Below, piece after piece: positions 1 to 9,134 of a stretch of DNA of 64,000 bases (the first letter of the stretch is position 1; every line of letters starts with the position of its first letter). Below the pieces are notes generated by a model. It was not told the origin of the DNA and ran no database searches. It saw nothing but the letters and a program-made list of their open reading frames with translations. The stretch is from positions 124,001 through 188,000 of the forward strand of contig QUBU01000001.1 of NCBI GenBank assembly GCA_014337915.1, given 5' to 3'. Both the position numbers and the translations under genes were made by a program. Source of the stretch: Gammaproteobacteria bacterium. GTDB lineage: Bacteria; Pseudomonadota; Gammaproteobacteria; Steroidobacterales; GCA-2729495.

Positions 1-247
1 GCTGGTGCTGCTGGTGGATCGCAGCACAAGGGCCGCAGGCCTGGCCGCCTATCTCAAGCGCAACGAGCCCGAGGGCAATACTGGTATCCGCCTGCGCTTC
101 GAGGATGCGCCATTCGACGAACTCGTAGGCTGGCTCGCCCGCCTGCAGGCCGAGCAGGGCGTGGGTGTGGTGGCGGCCACGGCGGATCCGGGGCAGGAGC
201 CTGGCCGCGTGACCGCGAACATCCAGCTGGCGCGATCGCTGCACTGA
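1..247 (+). CDS. gspM: Type II secretion system protein M, C-terminal part
   Basis: About 80 C-terminal residues are visible and the frame is open to the window edge, so the gene is cut at its 5' end. GspM is an inner-membrane protein of the type II secretion platform, working with GspL to assemble the pseudopilus and the GspE ATPase. The visible part has the soluble ferredoxin-like end of GspM: an LRFEDAPFDELVGWL stretch followed by a glycine-rich turn and a strand with VTANIQL. It ends in an ATGA overlap with the next gene, which is gspN, and this strongly supports the call. The sequence alone would be weakly diagnostic because GspM proteins diverge fast. Confidence 0.8.
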   Translation, partial: LVLLVDRSTRAAGLAAYLKRNEPEGNTGIRLRFEDAPFDELVGWLARLQAEQGVGVVAATADPGQEPGRVTANIQLARSLH

Positions 248-1020
248 TGCGCCTGTCCCGCCATCACTGGCTGGTGATCGCCGGCGGACTGGCGTTCCTG
301 CTGTTCCTGGTCGCCGGATTGCCGGCACGCGTGGCGCTGCGCTGGCTGGTGCCTGCTTCAGTACAGGTTTCCGACCTGTCGGGCACGCTGTGGCGCGGGT
401 CCATGGCAACCGCGGTTGCAGGGCCAGTGCGGCTGGGTCCCCTGAGCTGGGAACTGTCGCCGCTGCCCCTCCTGGCCGGACGAATACACGCCGGCATCCA
501 TGGGCAGATCGGCACCGGCCAGGCCCGCGGCACGATTGACCTCCGCGGTGGCGGTCGATTTGCCTGCAGTGGCTGCAGCTACGAGGGACCTGCTGCAGGC
601 CTGCGCAGTCTGGTGCCATCGCTGCGGGGGCTGTCGGGCCAGCTGCGCCTCGACATCACCCGCATCGAGGTCCGCGACCGCTGGCCGACGCACGCTATCG
701 CCACGCTCGACTGGAATGGCGTACAGCTGCGAACGGCCGCCGCGCCGGCGCTTGCCGGTCTGCCCACGATCAACCTCAAGGCCAGCATTGCCGCAGACCC
801 GGTGCCGGCGGATGGCCGGATCGAGGCCCTGCTCCAGGATGGCGGTGGACCGCTGCAGCTGGCCGGTCAGGTTGCCTTTACGCCACCGGGCAACTACCAG
901 GTCAATGCCCGGATCAAGGCGCAGCCCGATGCGCCGGCGCAGCTGGCCAGTGCGCTCGCAACCCTCGGTCCGCCGGGCCCGGATGGCAGCATTGACATCG
1001 GCATGTCCGGCAGTCTCTAG
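247..1020 (+). CDS. gspN: Type II secretion system protein N
   Basis: A 257-residue protein, near the usual GspN size. Residues about 8-30 form one hydrophobic signal-anchor segment, followed by a periplasmic region with the family-typical VSDLSGTLWRGSM and a GPLSWELSPLPLLAGRI stretch. GspN is an accessory inner-membrane/periplasmic component of the general secretion pathway. The ATG overlaps the gspM stop by one base, so translation is coupled. The gene is the last of the operon on this strand: its stop overlaps by four bases the stop of the convergent helicase gene. A Cys pair (CSGC, near residue 94) is not a recognised motif of the family. Confidence 0.85.
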   Translation: MRLSRHHWLVIAGGLAFLLFLVAGLPARVALRWLVPASVQVSDLSGTLWRGSMATAVAGPVRLGPLSWELSPLPLLAGRIHAGIHGQIGTGQARGTIDLRGGGRFACSGCSYEGPAAGLRSLVPSLRGLSGQLRLDITRIEVRDRWPTHAIATLDWNGVQLRTAAAPALAGLPTINLKASIAADPVPADGRIEALLQDGGGPLQLAGQVAFTPPGNYQVNARIKAQPDAPAQLASALATLGPPGPDGSIDIGMSGSL

Positions 1021-4000
1021 GCCTGCCGCCCGGATTCGGCCACTACCTCGCGGAATATCCCGAGCAGCGGGTAATAAAGCGCCGTCCGTACCGGCTCGCC
1101 GGTCAGCGCTGCCAGCGCTTTCTGGTATCCCAGCAGCTGTTCACGATGGCGCCCAACCTCGACCTGGATGAAGGCCTCGAGGTCGCCACCCTGGTGCTGG
1201 CTGGTCTTGAAATCGATCACCCAGCGCGTCCCATCGGTGGCATCGCGGAATGTGCGATCAACCACCAGGTTACGGAAGCGGCCATCCTCGCAGACCGTCA
1301 GCGCCAGTTCGCTTGCGGCCTCGCCGTGTATCGAATCGAGCAACCAGCGGCCACGCGGATCACTCAACGTTCGTTCCAGCGCTTCGCTGACCCGGCTGGT
1401 GGCAGCATCGAGTTCCAGTGACGGTACGCCGAGATCGGACAGCATGCGGCGGACCAATGGTTGCCGCCCGCGCAGCCACTCCGGCGTGCAGGATGCCAGG
1501 CCTTCTTCGGCAATGACCTGCAACCAGCGGTGCACGACCGTGCCCACGTGCATGGCGAGGTGTCCGGCCCACTCGTACACCACGGGCTCCGCCATGGCCG
1601 GCTCCGGCCCTGCCGTCGACAGCGGCAATGGTGCCGGTGGCGCTGGCGCCTGCCAGTCCGCTGGCAGGCGCCGGATGATCGGCTGGGGTACCTGCGCTTC
1701 TGCTGCCTTGGCTCGCGCCTCCCGGCCTGTCTCCGCCACTTCGGCGTTGGCGCTGGCGGCAACAGCGGGCCAGAGCCGGGCCAGCAATGAACCGGCTCGC
1801 GGCTGGCGAACCTCGCCGCCATCTTCATGGGCTGCCAGCTGCCCCACGAGGTGCAGGCGCCGCCGGGCCCGGGTGCAGGCCACGTAGAGCAGTCGATCGA
1901 GTTCCAGCGCGCGCCTGCGTGCCTCGAGATCCCGCAGGCAGACGTAGACCGGATCGCGATCTTCGCCGGTTGCCGATATGGGTGCGAGGATCGGGGCCTT
2001 GTGGCCGTCCGCCATGGGCACATCCTGCCAGAGCATCAGCCGCGTGTCGTCGCCACGGCTCGCCCGGCCGAGGCCCGGCAGGATGACCGTGTCGAATTCG
2101 AGGCCCTTCGCCTTGTGGATCGTCATGATCTGCAGGCCGGCATCACCGCTGCCCAGCGAGCCCTTGCGCGCCCTTATCTGCCCGGCCAGCCATTCCAGGT
2201 CCAGGCTGTCGCCGGTCGCCTCGACATCGTCAAGCAGGCCGAGGAAGCTTGCCGCCGATTCCAGCTGGCTGGCCTCGGGGACTGTCGCCGGGCCGCCGAG
2301 CATCAGCCAGGCACCCTCGACCAGATCGCGAAGACCACGGCGCTCGCGCACGCTCTCGACGCGATCCAGCACCAGGCACAGGCGCCGCAGCGCTGCGGCG
2401 CCAGCGGGACTCAGGCGTCTAAGTCGCGCCTGGTCGTGCAGCAGATCCACGACGGCAGCGTCGTGGTCGTCACCGAGCAGGCAGTCGAGGTCAGCGAGCG
2501 ACAGCCCGCACCAGGGTGCGCGCAACACCCCGATCCACGCCAGCCGGTCTGCGCGGTGGCTGAGGGCACGGGCCAGTGCCAGCAGGTCCAGGGCCACCGT
2601 GGAGTGTTCGAGAATCTCGATCTCGGGAGCTACAAACCCCATACCCGCAGCCCGCAGCGCTGCAATGATCGGGGTGGCATGGCCGCGGTTGCGGACCAGG
2701 ATGCAGATGCGCTGCGAAGGATCCTCCTGTTGGGCCCTGGTCACGAGGTCGAGTACCAGCGCCGGTTCGGCGTCCCGGTCGTCGGCCGCAAGCCAGTGGC
2801 AGGCAACTGCCTGCTGCTGCCTGCCGTCCCACTGCGGCCCTGCCCCGGGTGCGTGCATGCTCGGTGCGAACTGGACAGCACCCACCAGCGTATCGTCCGC
2901 GGTGGCGAAGGTGCGCGAAAACACGGAATTGCACCAGTCGACCAGCGCTGGCAGCGAGCGGAAATTGGTTCGCAGCTGCAGGAAGCCGGGGCGCAGGTCG
3001 CCAATGCCCTGGTCACGCAACTGCGCGAACAGCCCGACATCTGCCTCACGGAACCCGTAGATCGACTGCATCGGATCACCAACGACGAACAGGCTGCGCC
3101 CGTCACCCGGCGCCCAGCCGGCGGTCAGCCGCTCCAGCAGTGTGAACTGCGCGAGCGACGTGTCCTGGAATTCGTCGACCAGGATGTGCCGCAGGCGATG
3201 ATCGAGGGCCAGTGCCAGGTCCGAGGGCGCGTCCGGCCCGCCGAGGGCCTCCAGGGCGGCAGCGGCGACTCCGGCAAAATCTGTAGCGCCATGCGCCGCG
3301 TGCACCAGTTGTAGCTCCGCGGCAGCCAGGCGCAGGACGTTTAGCAGGGAACGCAGCGCCTCCCACTGCTGGTCCGTGTAGCCGGCTCCCGGCAGGCGCC
3401 GGACGGCGTCCAGGGCGGCCCGTAGGGACTCCAGCCCGGACAGATCGCCGAGCAGCCCCTCCATGAGGGCCTTTTCGGTGGTCTTCGGCGGAAACCCGTT
3501 CTTCCTGCTGACGGATCTGCGCCAGCATGAGTCCGTCTTGAGCAGCAAATCGGCCAGTGCCTTCCATGCGGGCCACTCGTCGGCGGTGGGCGCGGGCATC
3601 GCGGTGCGTCCCAACCAGGGTGCCAACGCCGCCCCGTCGCCGCTTTCCGCCAGCACACCGGCCGCATAGGGCAGGAGGCCAACGATTTCCGCAACGGCAT
3701 CCGCCGGCAAGGCCGCCGCCACCGCCTCAATGCCGATGTCCGTCAGGTGGCGCAGCGGTGCTTCGACGATGCTGCGCTCAGGACTGGAGTTGAGCGCATG
3801 CCGGAGCCACTGGTCACGCCGCTGCAGCATGGCCACGACCAGCTGCTGGAAGCGTGCGGCATTGTTGTCGAGGTGGCGCATCAGCGCGTCAACCTCGGCG
3901 CCGGCCGCGTCGTCGTCGGCCATGAGGCCGAGCGTCGCCAGAGCCGCTGCTGCGTAGAGCCTCTCGGGCGCCGGAGCAATGTCCTGCAGGGCGCTGGCGC

Positions 4001-4409
4001 CGCCGGCAATGGGACTCCGGCTGGCGATCGAGCGGTTCAGGGCATCGATCGTGCAGATGCGCAGACGGGCCGGATGGCGATGAAGCTGCCACTGCTGCCG
4101 CTGCTCATCACCGAGCACTTCGCGGGCGAGATCGTAGGCGCGACGCAGGTGCGGCGCTGCCGGTGGACGCTGGTGCTGCGCCTCGACCAGGGCGCTGATC
4201 ACGCGGCTGCGCATCTCCCCTGCTGCCTTGTGCGTGAAGGTTACTGCCAGAACCTCTTCGGGTTCCGTGACCGTTGCCAGCAGGCTCAGGTAACGCTGGA
4301 TCAGCAGTTCCGTCTTGCCGGAGCCCGCCGGCGCCTGCACGATGAAGGAACGCCCGGGGTCCAGTGCTGCATCCCGTTCCGCCTGGTCGGGTGGCCGGGT
4401 GCTGGTCAC
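1017..4409 (-). CDS. AddA-like UvrD-family helicase-nuclease
   Basis: A 1130-residue superfamily 1A helicase with a C-terminal RecB-type nuclease, resembling the AddA class of double-strand-break resection enzymes. Visible motifs in order: Walker A APAGSGKTE (about 24-32), motif II VDEFQDT (about 412), motif III GDPMQSIYGF, motif IV LRTNFRS, motif V TIHKAKGLEFD, motif VI YVACTRARRRL, then the nuclease signature VIDFKTS (about 1066) followed by a conserved Gln-Leu-Tyr segment. I chose the GTG at 4409 because it overlaps the stop of the partner gene (GTGA) and has GAGGA upstream. An upstream ATG at 4463 is possible. With the AddB-like gene it should make a heterodimeric helicase-nuclease processing DNA ends for RecA. 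RecBCD is not in the window. Confidence 0.88.
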   Translation of the reverse strand: MTSTRPPDQAERDAALDPGRSFIVQAPAGSGKTELLIQRYLSLLATVTEPEEVLAVTFTHKAAGEMRSRVISALVEAQHQRPPAAPHLRRAYDLAREVLGDEQRQQWQLHRHPARLRICTIDALNRSIASRSPIAGGASALQDIAPAPERLYAAAALATLGLMADDDAAGAEVDALMRHLDNNAARFQQLVVAMLQRRDQWLRHALNSSPERSIVEAPLRHLTDIGIEAVAAALPADAVAEIVGLLPYAAGVLAESGDGAALAPWLGRTAMPAPTADEWPAWKALADLLLKTDSCWRRSVSRKNGFPPKTTEKALMEGLLGDLSGLESLRAALDAVRRLPGAGYTDQQWEALRSLLNVLRLAAAELQLVHAAHGATDFAGVAAAALEALGGPDAPSDLALALDHRLRHILVDEFQDTSLAQFTLLERLTAGWAPGDGRSLFVVGDPMQSIYGFREADVGLFAQLRDQGIGDLRPGFLQLRTNFRSLPALVDWCNSVFSRTFATADDTLVGAVQFAPSMHAPGAGPQWDGRQQQAVACHWLAADDRDAEPALVLDLVTRAQQEDPSQRICILVRNRGHATPIIAALRAAGMGFVAPEIEILEHSTVALDLLALARALSHRADRLAWIGVLRAPWCGLSLADLDCLLGDDHDAAVVDLLHDQARLRRLSPAGAAALRRLCLVLDRVESVRERRGLRDLVEGAWLMLGGPATVPEASQLESAASFLGLLDDVEATGDSLDLEWLAGQIRARKGSLGSGDAGLQIMTIHKAKGLEFDTVILPGLGRASRGDDTRLMLWQDVPMADGHKAPILAPISATGEDRDPVYVCLRDLEARRRALELDRLLYVACTRARRRLHLVGQLAAHEDGGEVRQPRAGSLLARLWPAVAASANAEVAETGREARAKAAEAQVPQPIIRRLPADWQAPAPPAPLPLSTAGPEPAMAEPVVYEWAGHLAMHVGTVVHRWLQVIAEEGLASCTPEWLRGRQPLVRRMLSDLGVPSLELDAATSRVSEALERTLSDPRGRWLLDSIHGEAASELALTVCEDGRFRNLVVDRTFRDATDGTRWVIDFKTSQHQGGDLEAFIQVEVGRHREQLLGYQKALAALTGEPVRTALYYPLLGIFREVVAESGRQA

Positions 4410-7069
4410 GACAGTTCCTCGTCCTGCACGCCACTGTCCTGCGGCCGGATCGCCATGGCCCACTCGCCTCGCGACATGTCCTGCGGCCGCCGCCCCAGGT
4501 CAAAGCAGCCAGCAAGGAACTCCGCGGCGAGCTGCTCGAGCGTCAGCTGCCAGCCCGCGCGCAGTTCGCCCCATCCGGCCAGTGCGCCCCTGGTGAAGCT
4601 GCTCACCGCTTTGAACTTCGGGTCGCCCCAGTCCTCATCGGCCAGGCCATACCAGCCGACGTTCCCGGCCGCGAGCTGCACGAAAGCAATCGCATCCGCA
4701 TCGGCCACCGTGGCGTAAAGGGGTAACTGCGGGGAGCGCGGCCGCGGCGGCAGCCAATCCGCAGCTGTCGGCAGCTGTGCGCCAGTCTTGTAATCGATGA
4801 CGAGCAGGCGGCCATCCGGCATTTCGTCGATGCGATCGGGACGCAGCCTGAGCTGCAGCCTTGCCAGCGAGGGTGACCGGTCCGCGTCCGCCAGCCAGGC
4901 TTCGGTGTCGCGCACCCGGAATCCCTTGCGCTGTCGTTCGAGCTGCAGGAATCTGCCCACGAGGTCGAGCTGGCGCTCCCGCTCCCGGGCAGCGATCCGG
5001 CGCAGTAGCGGGTCCGCGACTCTCTGGAAGCCCGCCAGCGCATGGTCTGCCGCATCCGCGAGCAGCCGCCATTGCTCGTCCTTGCCTAGCGCCAGCAGCG
5101 CCTCATGGCTGCGGACCTGGCTGAAAAAAGACGCCAGTATCTGGTGTGTGATGTTGCCGCGCGTGGCCGCGTCCAGCCCCGCGGCCGACACCGGCATTTC
5201 GCGGGCCCCCAGCCGGAATTCGACAAATGCCCGCGCCGGGCAGCACGCCTCCCGCTCCAGCAGTGCCACGCCACCCTTCATGCACCAGCCAGGAGCCACT
5301 GGCGGCGGCGGATCCGGATGCAGCCGCTCGAGTCGCGTACTGCCCAGCATGCGTTCGATCCAGAGAGGCTCGCGCCATGCCGGCAGGCCAGCCTGTGGCG
5401 CGGGAAGGCGTGTCAGCAAGGGACTGGGTGTCAGTGGTTCGTCGTCCCTGAATTCGGGTGAGCTGAAGACCACCGCGCCAGCGCTGGTTTCCAGCCAGCG
5501 CAGCAACCGCTCGGCGCGCTCGCGCGCCAGCGCCGGGGTGCTGTCCGGCATGCGCTGTTCACGCTGCAGCTGTAGCGACAGCAGTGGATTGCTGCGCACG
5601 GCCGGCGGCCACGCCTCGCTGGTCATGCCGCAGACCCAGAGCGCGTCGAAACGCTGGCCGACCGCCTCCATCACGCCGAGGACCTGGATGACTGCCGGAT
5701 CCCCGGCCGGCTGGAACAGCTGGGCCTGCGCGAGATCCGCAATGACGGCAACCGCTGCGGTGCGGTCCAGCGGATCCAGGATGGCATCGCAGCCACGCAT
5801 CTGGTCCAGCAGCTCCTGCCAGGCCGTGGCTGCCTGGTACTCCTCGCTCGCCAGTGCCTGGTCGCCTGGCCAGCCGAGGGCCTCGAGCAGGCGGCGGAAG
5901 CACATCGCCCAGCCGCTTGCCGACTGGCGTTGCGGCAGTCCTGCGACCACGGTGGCCAGCGCCGCGAGCCGCTGCGCAAACTGCGGAGCATCCGCGACAC
6001 AGGCCTGCTGCAGTTCGAGGATGGAGAGGCTGCCGCCAGCACGGCGCCGCAGGGCAAGATCGGCCCGGGCCCTGCCGCTGGCTTCCTGCCGGTAGCCCGG
6101 CAGATAGCGGCTCGCCAGCAGCTGGCCAGCAAGTGACCGGTCGATGCGGCCCGTGGTCGCCTCCAGTGCCCGCAGCGCAACATGTACCAGGCTGTTGCGC
6201 GCCAGCGGCTGGCCGTAGGAAAAGTTCACCGGCAGCGGCCGGTCGGGTTCCAGGCGCCATTCTGGCGCCAGCACGTCAAGCACGGCACGGCGCACCATGG
6301 CGATGCGGCCCGACAGCTCCGGCACGACGATGCAGATGGCTGCCTCTGCATCCTGTGCACGCAATTGCCGCGCCCAGCGGGCTGCCTCGGTGATTTCAGC
6401 CTGGGCATCCCTGCAGCGGAGCTGGCAGACATCCAGTGCGCCACGTGGCTGCGCGCTGTCTTCACTGATGACACAACCGCTGGCCGCAAGGCTGCGCAGG
6501 AGCGCATCCTGCAGCGGCGTTCGGTCGACGAAGCCGGCAAGGTGCAGGCGACGGGGCGCATCGATGCTGCCCGCCTGCAGGTCGACCTGCAGGAGCGCAC
6601 AGACTGCAGCCGCATCGGTCCAGCCCGCAGCCGCGCACTCTCCCTGGTATGCGGCGGCCCAGCCCGCAAAGGCCCGCGAGGACCCGCTGTCTGCGGTGGC
6701 CAGCAGTTCGGCCGTGCCGATGCGCCAGTCCTGTGCCAGCCGCCAGGCCTGGCCGGCCAGTTCGGCCACTGGGCCTGCAGCACCGGGCAGGAAGTCTCCG
6801 CCATCGCCAGCGACGAGGCCCTGCCACAGCAGCCGGGACTGGTGCCCTGTGAGCAGCATACGCTCGCCGGCCCGGCCACCACGGAGCACTGACCGGCCGT
6901 GCAGTGCTTCGATGAAGGCCCGCCAGCTGGACACCGCCGGCGTATGCCAGGCGCTGCGCCCGGCGGCGCGCTCGCGGCGATTCCAGGCGAGCGCGAGGCT
7001 GCGGGCCAGGCGGTCGTTCGCGGTCACCACCGTCCCGCCTTCGGCAAGGACCGCGAAGGCCTCCTTCAT
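4406..7069 (-). CDS. AddB-like PD-(D/E)XK nuclease, DNA repair
   Basis: An 887-residue protein of the family often annotated as probable DNA repair protein next to a UvrD-like helicase. The N-terminus has no intact Walker A loop (it reads TANDRLARSLA), as expected for an inactivated helicase subunit that scans DNA. A RecB-family nuclease lies at the C-terminus: LLVIDYKTG near residue 758 and a downstream QLPLYA Gln/Tyr motif. Cysteines flank the nuclease (a CC pair near residue 608 and one near 854). This recalls the iron-sulfur staple of AddB, but the canonical spacing is not evident. It is translationally coupled (GTGA) to the AddA-like gene, and its start lies 16 nt after the aminotransferase stop. 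Confidence 0.82.
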   Translation of the reverse strand: MKEAFAVLAEGGTVVTANDRLARSLALAWNRRERAAGRSAWHTPAVSSWRAFIEALHGRSVLRGGRAGERMLLTGHQSRLLWQGLVAGDGGDFLPGAAGPVAELAGQAWRLAQDWRIGTAELLATADSGSSRAFAGWAAAYQGECAAAGWTDAAAVCALLQVDLQAGSIDAPRRLHLAGFVDRTPLQDALLRSLAASGCVISEDSAQPRGALDVCQLRCRDAQAEITEAARWARQLRAQDAEAAICIVVPELSGRIAMVRRAVLDVLAPEWRLEPDRPLPVNFSYGQPLARNSLVHVALRALEATTGRIDRSLAGQLLASRYLPGYRQEASGRARADLALRRRAGGSLSILELQQACVADAPQFAQRLAALATVVAGLPQRQSASGWAMCFRRLLEALGWPGDQALASEEYQAATAWQELLDQMRGCDAILDPLDRTAAVAVIADLAQAQLFQPAGDPAVIQVLGVMEAVGQRFDALWVCGMTSEAWPPAVRSNPLLSLQLQREQRMPDSTPALARERAERLLRWLETSAGAVVFSSPEFRDDEPLTPSPLLTRLPAPQAGLPAWREPLWIERMLGSTRLERLHPDPPPPVAPGWCMKGGVALLEREACCPARAFVEFRLGAREMPVSAAGLDAATRGNITHQILASFFSQVRSHEALLALGKDEQWRLLADAADHALAGFQRVADPLLRRIAARERERQLDLVGRFLQLERQRKGFRVRDTEAWLADADRSPSLARLQLRLRPDRIDEMPDGRLLVIDYKTGAQLPTAADWLPPRPRSPQLPLYATVADADAIAFVQLAAGNVGWYGLADEDWGDPKFKAVSSFTRGALAGWGELRAGWQLTLEQLAAEFLAGCFDLGRRPQDMSRGEWAMAIRPQDSGVQDEELS

Positions 7070-7085
7070 CGGGAACGTGGCGGCA

Positions 7086-8342
7086 TCAGCCGCTGGTCTT
7101 CACCACCGCGACCGGGCGTCTGGCGGCAAATCCATCCAGCACTTCCTCCATACGCCGGAACACCTCGGCGAGGGTCGCGGCATCCGGCAGGTTCGTCACC
7201 CTGAAGTGGTTGTTGTACGGTGTATTGAAGCTGGTGCCTGGCGCCACCAGCACATGCTTCTGCTCCAGCAGCTCCAGCGCGAACTCCTGGTCGTCGAAGT
7301 GCGGGATCGCCCGCCGGTCGACACCGATGAAAGCGTACATGGCGCCCGCCGGCTTCACCATGGTCAGGTAGCGGCTCGCGGCCACGCCGTCGATGAGCGC
7401 CTGGCGCGATTCGAACAGGCGCCCGCCCGGTCGTACCAGCTCGCGGATGCTCTGGAAGCCGCCGAGCGCGGTCTGCACGGCCCACTGCCCCGGCACGTTG
7501 CTGCACAGGCGCAGCGACGCCAGCAGGTCGAGGCCCTCGAGGTACGTCTGCGCCATGTCCGTCGGGCCGCTGAACGCCACCCAGCCGACGCGATAGCCGC
7601 AGGCCCGATAGATCTTCGACAGGCCGCTGAACGTCGCGCAGAGCGTTTCCCGGACGATGGTCGCCATGGGGATGAACTCGGCATCCTCATAGGTCATCTG
7701 GTCATAGATCTCGTCGCTGAACACGATCAGCTTGTGCTTCTCGGCCAGCCGGGCAATGGCCTCGAGTGTCGCCCGCGAGTACACCGCGCCGGTCGGATTG
7801 TTGGGATTGATCAGCACCAGTGCCCGGGTGCGCGGCGTCACCAGGCGCGACATGGCCTCGAGATCGGGCTGGAAGCCCTGGTCCGGCGGGCAGGGATAGT
7901 GAACGGCGCGGCCGCGGTTGAGCGTGACGCTCGCCGTCCACAGCGGGTAGTCCGGGCTGGGTACCAGCACCTCGTCACCGGGATCGAGCAGCGCGCGCAG
8001 CGTCAGGTCGATCAGCTCGCTGACGCCGTTGCCCATGAACACATGGTCGGCGGTCACGCCGGCCACGCCCCGCGCCTGCTGTTGCATGACGACCGCTTCG
8101 CGTGCCGGGAAGATGCCCTGCTGGTGGCAGTAGCCCTCGCTGGCCTGCAGATTCTCGATCATGGCCAGGCGCATGGTCTCCGGCGTGCGGAAGCCGAACG
8201 GCGCGGGATTGCCGATATTCAGCGCGATGATCTCGTAGCCACGCCGCTGCATCTCGTGGGCGCGCCGGGCGAGGCGGCCACGGATCTCGTAGCGGACACC
8301 CTGGAGGGAATCACTCGGCTTGATGCGGAACTCGCTGGTCAT
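7086..8342 (-). CDS. Class I/II aminotransferase, AlaA-like
   Basis: A 418-residue fold-type I PLP aminotransferase. The N-terminal segment with IRGRLARRAHEM and LNIGNPAPFGF, the central INPNNPTGAVYS and SDEIYDQM stretches, and the PLP-lysine motif SGLSKIYRACGYRVGW match glutamate-pyruvate (alanine) aminotransferases of the AlaA type. It would interconvert pyruvate/glutamate and alanine/2-oxoglutarate in the cytoplasm. The ATG at 8342 gives the normal family start (MTSEFRIKPSD); the open frame extends further upstream but runs into the preceding gene. It lies 14 nt after that gene in a minus-strand run, with no obvious functional link to the repair genes downstream. Substrate specificity is inferred only from sequence resemblance. 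Confidence 0.85.
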   Translation of the reverse strand: MTSEFRIKPSDSLQGVRYEIRGRLARRAHEMQRRGYEIIALNIGNPAPFGFRTPETMRLAMIENLQASEGYCHQQGIFPAREAVVMQQQARGVAGVTADHVFMGNGVSELIDLTLRALLDPGDEVLVPSPDYPLWTASVTLNRGRAVHYPCPPDQGFQPDLEAMSRLVTPRTRALVLINPNNPTGAVYSRATLEAIARLAEKHKLIVFSDEIYDQMTYEDAEFIPMATIVRETLCATFSGLSKIYRACGYRVGWVAFSGPTDMAQTYLEGLDLLASLRLCSNVPGQWAVQTALGGFQSIRELVRPGGRLFESRQALIDGVAASRYLTMVKPAGAMYAFIGVDRRAIPHFDDQEFALELLEQKHVLVAPGTSFNTPYNNHFRVTNLPDAATLAEVFRRMEEVLDGFAARRPVAVVKTSG

Positions 8343-8356
8343 GGTGTCACCTGCAC

Positions 8357-9091
8357 TCAGTCCTTGCTGTGCACGAGTTCGGTCAGCTCGTAGCAGGTCT
8401 GCATGTAGCCGCCGATGACGCCCTTCAGGAACACATAGTCGCCATCGGCCGTGCACCAGATGTCATAGGGCGGATGCTCCACCGGCAGGCCTGGTGCCGA
8501 CACGAACCTGAAATGCAGGGCGTCGAAGCGCCCCGCCGCCACCTCGAGGCTTTCCTCGCCGACGAAGTCGATGCACAGACCGGCACGGAACAGCAACGGG
8601 CCGGTGGCGCCGCGATGGTCTGGCGATGAAAGCAGAATCTCCTCCACCATCTGCACACCGCGGCGCTTGCGATCATACAGGCGCAGGTGCCAGGCATCGC
8701 ACTGGATGGCATGGTTCTGGAAGCTGCGCAGGCGGCCGCTGGTCTCCATCCGCTGGCTCACGCGACCCTCGATGGCGGTAAAGGTCTCGCATTCGGCAAA
8801 ATCGGCACCGAAGCGGAACCAGCCGGTGCCCATGAATCGGTCGTTCACCGCCAGGCGCACGAAGCAATCAGTCGGGTACCAGTCGGCGTCGAGGCTGTAG
8901 GTGATGTCGCGCATGACGCTCGGCCGGTCATCGATCTCGCAATGGGCGGTGCAGCTGCGGCTGCCGTCACTGTGGGTATCGATCATGAAGTACTCACGCC
9001 CCCGCTCCTGCCCGAGCCGGTCGGGCTTGTTGCTGGTGTAGCGGATCGTGCCCCGGACGGAGCGGTGGTCACGCTGCAGGATGCTGCTCAT
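8357..9091 (-). CDS. Uncharacterised conserved-looking protein
   Basis: A 244-residue protein with no signal peptide or membrane segment that I can see and no family I can name with confidence. It is rich in paired aromatic and acidic residues (DADWYPTDCFVRL, GTGWFRFGADFAECETF, FRAGLCIDFVGEESLEV), suggesting a mostly beta-strand fold. The ATG at 9091 has a good Shine-Dalgarno (AAGGAAT about 8 nt upstream); longer frames reach into the lipoprotein gene and were rejected. It lies 14 nt upstream of the aminotransferase and 43 nt downstream of a lipoprotein gene, so it is probably co-transcribed with both. Function unknown. Confidence 0.75.
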   Translation of the reverse strand: MSSILQRDHRSVRGTIRYTSNKPDRLGQERGREYFMIDTHSDGSRSCTAHCEIDDRPSVMRDITYSLDADWYPTDCFVRLAVNDRFMGTGWFRFGADFAECETFTAIEGRVSQRMETSGRLRSFQNHAIQCDAWHLRLYDRKRRGVQMVEEILLSSPDHRGATGPLLFRAGLCIDFVGEESLEVAAGRFDALHFRFVSAPGLPVEHPPYDIWCTADGDYVFLKGVIGGYMQTCYELTELVHSKD

Positions 9092-9134
9092 CGTTTCGAT
9101 TCCTTGCCTTTTCTTCGTACCATGATGCCTGAGG

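Noticed and set aside
1827-3314. Long open frame on the plus strand opposite the helicase gene
   Set aside because: High G+C keeps antisense frames open. The opposite strand encodes unmistakable helicase motifs, and this frame shows no domain, signal or ribosome site. The same applies to plus-strand frames at 4797-6095, 6297-8393, 22028-23683 and 24128-25759 and minus-strand frames at 38885-40831 and 40543-41865.
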